From IMG/VR virus record IMGVR_UViG_3300017989_000462, positions 1 to 22,585 of that record: a stretch of DNA of 22,585 nucleotides, one strand, 5' to 3'. Below are positions 16,604 through 22,585 of the stretch, piece after piece; position 1 is the first letter of the stretch, and each line of letters starts with the position of its first letter. This stretch comes from a virus. The notes below the pieces were generated by a model. The model was not told the DNA's origin and did no database searches. It saw only the letters and a list, made by a program, of their open reading frames with translations. The position numbers and the translations under genes were made by a program.

Positions 16604-17539
16604 TTAGCCCCCAAAGCCACCGCTTGCAACTCCAATAAGCCCTTTGGCTCCATTGGATGTCTGCTTCATTTTTTGAAACAATGACCCCTTAACGCCAGTT
16701 AACCCTAAATTTTCCAATATCTCATCTGAAGAGCCAGCATCTTCTAAATCATTAACATCACGTAAGTTATAAGCGCGCATAGCTATTGTGTAGTTATATA
16801 AATGCGGAGAAGCTGCAGAACGCTTTAGGTCAAATTTAGTGATAGCACAATCATATTGTTGACTATCTTTGTAATTAAGAAAAGTAAGTGGGTGCTTACT
16901 GCGTTTCTTAGTAGTTGTTAATCCCGCTGCATCTTTCTTATAAGCCAATAAAAATCTATAGAAATTATGAAATGCCATATATCCGCTTTTGGCAGGATCA
17001 ACTCCAGAGCTAATTTCTACTCCAGAAAAATTCTCAGCCATTTTATTCAGAGTATTTAACCCTTGATTTAAGGCTCCAATAGAGCTCTGGAAAAAGCCAC
17101 CTGCTAATTGTGGATCAATTCCTACACCAGATTTATCATCTTTATAAGAAGTTCTTCCTAGAGACCTTTCCGTGCTCCCCTTAAAAGGGGTATAATATCG
17201 TGGCATAAAGCCTGTGGTGCCAGAAATTACAATATCATAATATCTTTGATCACTATGCTCTTCTAGGGTACCATACAATGTAGGTATAATATTTGTTCCA
17301 AAATGAGTACTAACAGCAATATTTTCAGGGGCTAATGGTAGATAGCATGTCCAGCTTTTGCCATCGCGAGAATTAAAGCGAAAACCATAAGGTAAGGCAC
17401 GATACCAATTTTGAACCCGAGCCTTATATGGCTCATTGGTCATAGTTTGTATATTTGTTGGTGAGCCACCACTACTAATGCCTAAAGCACCTTTGACAGC
17501 GCCAGCTATTTCACCAATAGGATCATCAGTCCAACCCAT
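16604..17539 (-). CDS. Tail/baseplate structural protein, role unassigned (311 residues)
   Basis: I do not recognise a named family with certainty. Residues 1-20 form an amphipathic helix-like start (DDPIGEIAGAVKGALGI). Residues ~45-120 are beta-rich (LPLAPENIAVSTHFGTN, GTLEEHSDQRYYDIVISG). Residues ~186-260 contain HNFYRFLLAYKK, HPLTFLNYKDSQQYD and HLYNYTIAMRAYNL, which read like the rigid beta-sandwich of a tube-, tube-initiator- or adaptor-type tail protein. The C-terminus is Gly-rich. ATG 17539 has a strong AGGAGG at 17550-17545, 5 bases upstream. Its place between spike and gp25-like genes suggests a role at the tube-baseplate junction, such as a gp48/gp54-type tube initiator or a gp53-type wedge component. 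That role is inference. Confidence 0.65.
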   Translation of the reverse strand: MGWTDDPIGEIAGAVKGALGISSGGSPTNIQTMTNEPYKARVQNWYRALPYGFRFNSRDGKSWTCYLPLAPENIAVSTHFGTNIIPTLYGTLEEHSDQRYYDIVISGTTGFMPRYYTPFKGSTERSLGRTSYKDDKSGVGIDPQLAGGFFQSSIGALNQGLNTLNKMAENFSGVEISSGVDPAKSGYMAFHNFYRFLLAYKKDAAGLTTTKKRSKHPLTFLNYKDSQQYDCAITKFDLKRSAASPHLYNYTIAMRAYNLRDVNDLEDAGSSDEILENLGLTGVKGSLFQKMKQTSNGAKGLIGVASGGFGG

Positions 17540-17573
17540 AATATCCTCCTATTGTATTATATAAGACGTAGGC

Positions 17574-18578
17574 TTAGCCCATCATTGTTTTAATTTTAGC
17601 TTTTATGGCAAGAACTTGTGGCCATGTAGCAGAAGAGTTTGTAGCTGAACATGGACCATCCGGGCTGATAACTATTACTGTACCTAAGGCATCAATGAGT
17701 TGTGTTAAAAGATCTAGTAATTCTAGCCCCTTGGAGGAAATACTAATACCCTTGAGTGCATTGAGCGACATAGACTTCTTGGCATCAAGTGAGACATCAA
17801 GCCCTGATGCAGATATATTCTTGATAGCAGATAGATTTATATCCCCTAGAGTATCCACAGTAACTTCCTGAGAGCTAGCCCCACCAGCTATAGTGATAGA
17901 TGTAGTGCCAGATATAATCTCAATATTGCCACCACCAACAATATCTTTATTAATTGTTATGGATTGTGGTCCACCATCAGAAGCATTAAAATTACCATCT
18001 TCATTAAAACCAAATGTACTACCACCCTTAATGGGATCATCAACAGCCTCTTGAATCGGAACGCCAGTAGGTGGAAGGCTAAGTTGCACATCACTACCCG
18101 CAAGCTTTCCCTTGTATGTATAGGCAAGTGCTCCAGTATCTGTAATAGTTTTCTCAATACCATTAAATCGCGATATATAAGCGGGTTTACTACTATCTTC
18201 TATTTTTTCTTCTCTGGCAGGGTGCCTTATGCCGCCTAAGATTATTCCTTGTTTAGCACTTCCATCTAAAAAAGCTATAACAACTGTATCACCTGGACGT
18301 GTAGCATATGGAGTATTGGAACCAATACCTAAAGGATCTTCATAAGTTTGATGGCTAAATTCTTCATAATTATGTACACCGCCAAAACGAGTCATACGTT
18401 TGCACATAATAGGCACATCCTGCCCATTGATACCTACCATCACACTGTAGGTAGTTTCACCTATATTACCGCCATCAAATTTTTCATACACCACCCCAAC
18501 ACGAATAGCACAATCTTTAAATTTATTGCTATCTACTCGACCACTCACACGATCTGACCCTGGGACTATAAAATCCAT
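17574..18578 (-). CDS. gpV/gp5-like baseplate central spike protein
   Basis: This 334-residue protein would form the trimeric needle beneath the hub. Residues ~24-120 fit an OB-fold as in gpV/gp5/VgrG spikes (IRVGVVYEKF, then ATRPGDTVVIAFLDGS and QGIILGGIRHPA). Residues ~205-285 are short alternating beta strands (ITINKD, GNIEIISG, SITIAGG, GDINLSA, KSMSLNALKGISISS), as expected of an intertwined beta-helix. The last ~50 residues (LLDLLTQLIDAL, SPDGPCSATNS, IKAKIKTMMG) form a helical tail seen in several spike proteins. Unlike T4 gp5, I see no lysozyme domain between OB-fold and helix. Its ATG overlaps the hub stop codon by one base (TAATG), with GAGG upstream, implying coupled synthesis of hub and spike. 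Confidence 0.85.
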   Translation of the reverse strand: MDFIVPGSDRVSGRVDSNKFKDCAIRVGVVYEKFDGGNIGETTYSVMVGINGQDVPIMCKRMTRFGGVHNYEEFSHQTYEDPLGIGSNTPYATRPGDTVVIAFLDGSAKQGIILGGIRHPAREEKIEDSSKPAYISRFNGIEKTITDTGALAYTYKGKLAGSDVQLSLPPTGVPIQEAVDDPIKGGSTFGFNEDGNFNASDGGPQSITINKDIVGGGNIEIISGTTSITIAGGASSQEVTVDTLGDINLSAIKNISASGLDVSLDAKKSMSLNALKGISISSKGLELLDLLTQLIDALGTVIVISPDGPCSATNSSATWPQVLAIKAKIKTMMG

Positions 18579-20419
18579 TATGTACCTCGTACTTTCTGAA
18601 CATCAGGATCGGCTGGTTCTGAAGATGTACTAATAGTATTGTAATTGTTGCGTTCTTGTGTTGGGTTCATGAGTGATGTATCAGGATCAAGCGCCGTGAT
18701 ATCAGTTGGTACACCATTTTTATCACATACAACACCACGAGTAAATTGTACAGTTGTTGACCAGTGACGGGTACCATTGCTATCAATAGAGAAATTATGA
18801 GACAATGACTCAACATGAAGCAATAAATAAGAATTACCAGGATTTGCTAATTGCTGACGATTAATGTTAGGCTTAGGCCCCATAATACTTGCATCAACTA
18901 GTAGATTATCACCTACACCAATAAACGTATTTTGACCAATAAATTCAATTGTACCATTAAGGTAATTGTGACTATTAAAATACCATTGTGCTAAAACTTT
19001 ACACCAAGCACTAAAATCATAAAAATTAGGATTACCCTGTAGGTCTAATGGATAAAAACGAGATGTAAATTTTGCTGCTTTTAAACCTTCTCGACCAAAA
19101 GCTTCAGAATCTGCTATTTGTGCATATCCTTTAGATGCAGTATTAATTCCTAGACTTTGACCATTGTATTGAAATTGACTTTCATCAGGTAGTATTTCTA
19201 CAAAATTTAACTTATCTCGCCAATTAGTGCCAGCATCAAATGCTAATACTTCATTTTTAGGTATTTTTACTCGTCGTACATATTGTAATTTGGATGATAT
19301 ATCAGCTACTATTTTATCAGAATCCAATACTGAACCGCCACTATCATCACTTAGTGAATCAAATAATTGTTCACTTGGTGAAACGGGTACTATATCTCCT
19401 GCACTATTAATATCTAATGAAGCAGGTCCCTTAGAAGTAGATGGCGATACATCTCGTGTAAGAAATGGCCTTACTCTTTTATATAATGCTAATTTAGGTT
19501 TACCACCCACCCAGCGTAAATCACAAAACATTTCATTAACAATTTCATTGGAGTTATCTTTCATAACACTCCAAATAGGATTTGAGCCGAATACACTATT
19601 TGGATCTATAATTCCTACAGATTCACTAGTATCACTATATTCATCATATCCAGTTAATATGCCAGTTTTTAAACTATCTGAGTTATTGACTAAATTTGCT
19701 ATACTATCACTAGAGGCGCCTAGAAACTTTTTTGCTTCTTTGGGAATTTTATAAACTGCATCAGGGTGTAAAATTACATTACTACCAGCACCACCCGCTG
19801 CATCAAAGGCAGCATCAATACCAGATAAGAATGAGGATTGATTACCCCATAAGTCTAATAGTACTTCTATATTTTTAGTGGTAGACGGCGGCGGAACCTC
19901 TCCTTTAACAACCTCATTGGTTACATCACCATATATCAATGTAGATGCGATACCTACTTGGCTTTCTGTGGGTTGACGAATACTGGTATCAATATATAAA
20001 ACTGAATTAAAAACTGAGCCCCAATCTTCCCCTTCACACACATATACTGTTTGTCTTTCACCATTTTCACCAACATGAACAGCACATCGCACAGAATTAA
20101 TACGACCAAAGAACTTTAACTCATTTTCTTTAGCTTTATATGTAAATTTATTAATTTCAGGTAAATCATCTTGTGTCATTAGAATAGCACACCAACTGCC
20201 TGGGGCAATAAATCCAACCCAATTCTTATAGGGAGCCAGGGTGAATGAAAAAGTGCCATTTGGAGCATTTTTGGTTTTATTAGTTTGGATACTCATTAGG
20301 GAAACAGTATTTAATACAGTCTCATGGACATCATGCACATCGCTACTAGGTTTATGTGTTAAGCGTTGTTTGTAAGTCCAAACAATAACTGCAGCATTAG
20401 GATTTTTAATATTACTCAT
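18578..20419 (-). CDS. gp27/gpD-like baseplate hub protein
   Basis: This 613-residue protein is the likely trimeric hub joining tail tube and spike. Residues ~38-82 (SLMSIQTNKTKNAPNGTF, LAPYKNWVGFIAPGSW) and ~98-135 (ENELKFFGRINSV, ENGERQTVYVCEGEDWG) resemble the first tube-like domain of hub proteins from large myophages. The middle (170-450) is long and variable. The C-terminal part returns to beta sequence (GTIEFIGQNTFIGVGDNLLV, YLLLHVESLSHNFS) and ends with RHWSTTVQFTRGVV, where many hubs carry a similar 'RG' strand. No enzyme motif is seen. Placement between a tape-measure-like gene (10-base gap, only a weak GGAT ribosome site) and the spike gene strongly supports the call. Length is above T4 gp27 (about 390). 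Confidence 0.8.
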   Translation of the reverse strand: MSNIKNPNAAVIVWTYKQRLTHKPSSDVHDVHETVLNTVSLMSIQTNKTKNAPNGTFSFTLAPYKNWVGFIAPGSWCAILMTQDDLPEINKFTYKAKENELKFFGRINSVRCAVHVGENGERQTVYVCEGEDWGSVFNSVLYIDTSIRQPTESQVGIASTLIYGDVTNEVVKGEVPPPSTTKNIEVLLDLWGNQSSFLSGIDAAFDAAGGAGSNVILHPDAVYKIPKEAKKFLGASSDSIANLVNNSDSLKTGILTGYDEYSDTSESVGIIDPNSVFGSNPIWSVMKDNSNEIVNEMFCDLRWVGGKPKLALYKRVRPFLTRDVSPSTSKGPASLDINSAGDIVPVSPSEQLFDSLSDDSGGSVLDSDKIVADISSKLQYVRRVKIPKNEVLAFDAGTNWRDKLNFVEILPDESQFQYNGQSLGINTASKGYAQIADSEAFGREGLKAAKFTSRFYPLDLQGNPNFYDFSAWCKVLAQWYFNSHNYLNGTIEFIGQNTFIGVGDNLLVDASIMGPKPNINRQQLANPGNSYLLLHVESLSHNFSIDSNGTRHWSTTVQFTRGVVCDKNGVPTDITALDPDTSLMNPTQERNNYNTISTSSEPADPDVQKVRGT

Positions 20420-20429
20420 TATTTATCCA

Positions 20430-22585
20430 TTAATACCGTATTGGTTTGTGATCATCAGCCGCCCCAGTAGCCCTAAAGCGTGCACTTTCCATTTTCTTCT
20501 TAGCCATGTCATCAGGTGAAGCTTTGTATCGCTGAATATTTACACCTAACTTATCCTCTAATGCCTCTGTAAATTTATCCACTGCATTCTTAAAAGTTCC
20601 AGCTCCCTCTTCGAATTTTTTAACTGATAACTCACTGTTTAATGCAGCACCTTCAGATTGTGTCTGAAAATCCTTAACATTAATATTATCAGTAATTGTG
20701 CGAAGCTTAGCATTAAACCCTTCAAGCCCACCATAGAGCAATTTAAATGCTTCTTGACCACGAGTATTGAGTTTTTCCATTGCTTCATATTGTTGTGCTA
20801 AGATTTTTTCACCAGCCCCAGCTTTTCCTTCTCCAAGTTCAATTTTATTTTCTTTAGCAACTTCATTGCGAGTAATTGCTCCAAGAGTATCAAACGAAAA
20901 TGCAGCTTTTAAATTACGCTGACTAAAAGCCGCTTTAATTTCAGGACGAAATTGCTCAGGTATATCTTCCCAGGTACCACCTTCATCAATAGTTTGATTC
21001 ATTGCTGATCTAGCACCAGGGGTTAGTATTAATCCACCCTGTTTATTTAATTCTGCACGAGTACTAGCTGCGACCATCTTTTGCAACAATTGAGGATTAT
21101 CGGCAAGAAAATCTAAACCATATTCTTTAGCTTTTGATGGATCTTTGCGTATTGTAGCAAGTTGTGTTAAGTCTAGGCTTGCAAATCGAGTTAATTGTGC
21201 CATAGAGATATCAGGTGCAGCTTGACGTAATGAAAACATTTCTGCCACGTTATACATATTCATACTAGTATCGGACATAGATTTATTCATAATGCCGATT
21301 TGTCCAGCAGCAGCAGCAACTCGCATTTCAGCAGGTAAATTCCTAAGAGCAGAAGTTTGTACCGCAACACCCATTAGATTTGCTGCACCCGCGGCAGTTG
21401 ATATGCCCATTAGAGCATCTTTTTGTGCTAACCCAGTAATGCCACTTACCATTTGTTGTATATTACGAGAGGAATCCATTCCAGCAGCAACTGCATTTCG
21501 CATGATACTTTCCATATCACCTGCTCCACCAACTGCATTTAGTTGTCCTACAGATGCCATATAGTCTTGGGCACCCATTAGTCCGCCTTGTTGCAATGCT
21601 GCAGCACGTTTTGCCATTATACTTGCTCTAGAACCACGAAAATCTGCACCAAGTCCAGTAACACCAGATTGATATATAGATTGCATCTCTTGTGAACCAA
21701 CACCAAGCTTTGCAAAATCCATACGAGTAACCGCATTATCCAAATCATTGAATAATCCACTACGACCACTACCTGCGCCCCTAGTAGATAAAACAGCTCC
21801 ACCCATTTGATCACGATAGGCTTGTGTAGCGGTGTCAAAAATCTTTTTTGCTTCGTCGGTAAGATTCATATGGGCATCAAAAGCTTGAATACGTTTCTCA
21901 CCACTAGTGAGCCCCATTAATACATCTTGTAATTTTCCTGCAGAACTAGCTGCATATCTAGCTGCGCCACCAATTGCTTGCCCAGTTTTTTCTGTTCCGC
22001 TTAATACAGAATTTACACTATAGGCATTGGCCGCAACATTTACTCCAGCAGCTACATCAGCACCAGCACTGGTACCAACTGCTGTAGCAGCCATAGCACC
22101 AATATCATTTGCATAATCGCCAGATGCAGCATATTGATTAGTGGTAATACGTCTAAAAGCTGACATATCCCCACTTGATGCACCAATCATATCAAAAAAT
22201 TGTCGATTAGAAATATTTGCATACCCAGTGCGCACACCAACTCCGCGCAGTGGATTATCAACACCCATTGTCATAGTGCCTGCTGCTACAGCTTGTAAAA
22301 CGTCACCAACAGTGCCGCTCCAACCACCGAGACCCATTCCACCTCTACCGCCGCCTCTTTCTAATTCCTTGACAATCTTTTCTTGTTTTTCATATTCTTC
22401 ACCTAATTTATCCATTGCAGCGCCAAGCTCTTCTGCGTTTTCGGCACCATCTTGAATAGCTTTAGAGAACGCACGACCAGCTTCTAGGATTTCTTGCTGT
22501 AAGGATCGTAAATTAGATGTTTCTGTTTTAAGAGAACCTGTTTTACCCATAGCTACATCAGATTTGATCTCTTGATCCATAACCG
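20430..22585 (-). CDS. Tape-measure-like tail protein, 5' end probably outside the window
   Basis: The frame is open to the right edge. An ATG sits at 22580, but the codon before it (GTT) is sense and no ribosome site can be seen, so the protein probably continues upstream; from that ATG it is 716 residues. Residues ~18-76 are heptad-rich and acidic (LRSLQQEILEAGRAFSKAI, LGEEYEKQEKIVKELERGG), then a Gly-rich hinge. The remainder is Ala/Gly/Met-rich helical sequence (SGITGLAQKDALMGISTAAG, LPAEMRVAAAAGQIGIM) typical of tape measure proteins, which set tail length and are ejected through the tube. No lytic domain or clear membrane segment is visible. Position immediately before hub and spike agrees. 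The alternative is another long helical internal tail protein. Confidence 0.7.
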   Translation of the reverse strand, partial: VMDQEIKSDVAMGKTGSLKTETSNLRSLQQEILEAGRAFSKAIQDGAENAEELGAAMDKLGEEYEKQEKIVKELERGGGRGGMGLGGWSGTVGDVLQAVAAGTMTMGVDNPLRGVGVRTGYANISNRQFFDMIGASSGDMSAFRRITTNQYAASGDYANDIGAMAATAVGTSAGADVAAGVNVAANAYSVNSVLSGTEKTGQAIGGAARYAASSAGKLQDVLMGLTSGEKRIQAFDAHMNLTDEAKKIFDTATQAYRDQMGGAVLSTRGAGSGRSGLFNDLDNAVTRMDFAKLGVGSQEMQSIYQSGVTGLGADFRGSRASIMAKRAAALQQGGLMGAQDYMASVGQLNAVGGAGDMESIMRNAVAAGMDSSRNIQQMVSGITGLAQKDALMGISTAAGAANLMGVAVQTSALRNLPAEMRVAAAAGQIGIMNKSMSDTSMNMYNVAEMFSLRQAAPDISMAQLTRFASLDLTQLATIRKDPSKAKEYGLDFLADNPQLLQKMVAASTRAELNKQGGLILTPGARSAMNQTIDEGGTWEDIPEQFRPEIKAAFSQRNLKAAFSFDTLGAITRNEVAKENKIELGEGKAGAGEKILAQQYEAMEKLNTRGQEAFKLLYGGLEGFNAKLRTITDNINVKDFQTQSEGAALNSELSVKKFEEGAGTFKNAVDKFTEALEDKLGVNIQRYKASPDDMAKKKMESARFRATGAADDHKPIRY

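Noticed and set aside
17552-17578. Possible promoter before the 311-residue gene
   Set aside because: There is a TATAAT but no -35-like hexamer, and initiation would fall within the AGGAGG site, leaving no usable leader.
19227-19754. 175-codon open frame on the plus strand inside the hub gene
   Set aside because: It lies wholly antisense to a strongly supported gene, its composition reads as a reverse complement of that gene, and it has no recognisable motif.
22141-22455. 104-codon plus-strand frame, Pro/Ser-rich, near the right edge
   Set aside because: Antisense shadow of the Gly- and Ala-rich tape-measure sequence; Gly codons read in reverse give Pro.
4078-22585. Module considered as a tailocin, type VI secretion or extracellular injection system rather than a phage
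   Set aside because: A long tape-measure-like protein next to hub and spike, and the very large wedge and fibre-like genes, fit a phage tail better. There is no ClpV, AAA+ or Tss-type gene, though the window alone cannot exclude a defective prophage.

Overview
The window is a densely packed, AT-rich, single-strand gene block from the tail module of a large contractile-tailed (myovirus-type) bacteriophage or prophage. All recognisable genes are on the minus strand and are transcribed from right to left. Gaps are 0 to 65 bases, one stop/start pair overlaps (TAATG), and all seven visible stop codons are TAA. There are no tRNA, rRNA, CRISPR, transposase or metabolic genes. No host marker is present, so I cannot name the host or phage. 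The protein sizes suggest a large-genome phage, but that is inference.

In order of transcription the genes are: a tape-measure-like protein whose 5' end lies beyond the right edge (22585-20430); a gp27/gpD-like baseplate hub protein (20419-18578); a gpV/gp5-like central spike with OB-fold and beta-helix but no visible lysozyme domain (18578-17574); an unassigned 311-residue baseplate or tube-end protein (17539-16604); a 527-residue wedge protein joining a LysM-like segment to a C-terminal gp25/gpW-like domain (16603-15020); a giant 2,922-residue baseplate J/gp6-like wedge protein (14999-6231); a gpI/gp7-like wedge protein (6219-4078); and a very large tail/baseplate-associated protein with a TTG start that runs off the left edge (4012-1, at least 1,337 residues). 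This is the familiar contractile-tail order (tape measure, hub, spike, gp25, J, I, fibre-like). Together the products would build the baseplate: the hub and spike at the axis, gp25/J/I as wedges around it, and the large leftmost protein on the outside.

The most unusual feature is the J-like protein. Its first ~325 and last ~145 residues look like an ordinary J protein, but about 2,450 residues of beta-rich modules lie between them. At least four families of degenerate repeats can be read in this insert, and members of the same families also occur in the gpI-like and leftmost proteins. The tail module thus appears to grow by duplication and exchange of modules between neighbouring genes. I see no defence system, RNA element or clearly new non-structural system here.
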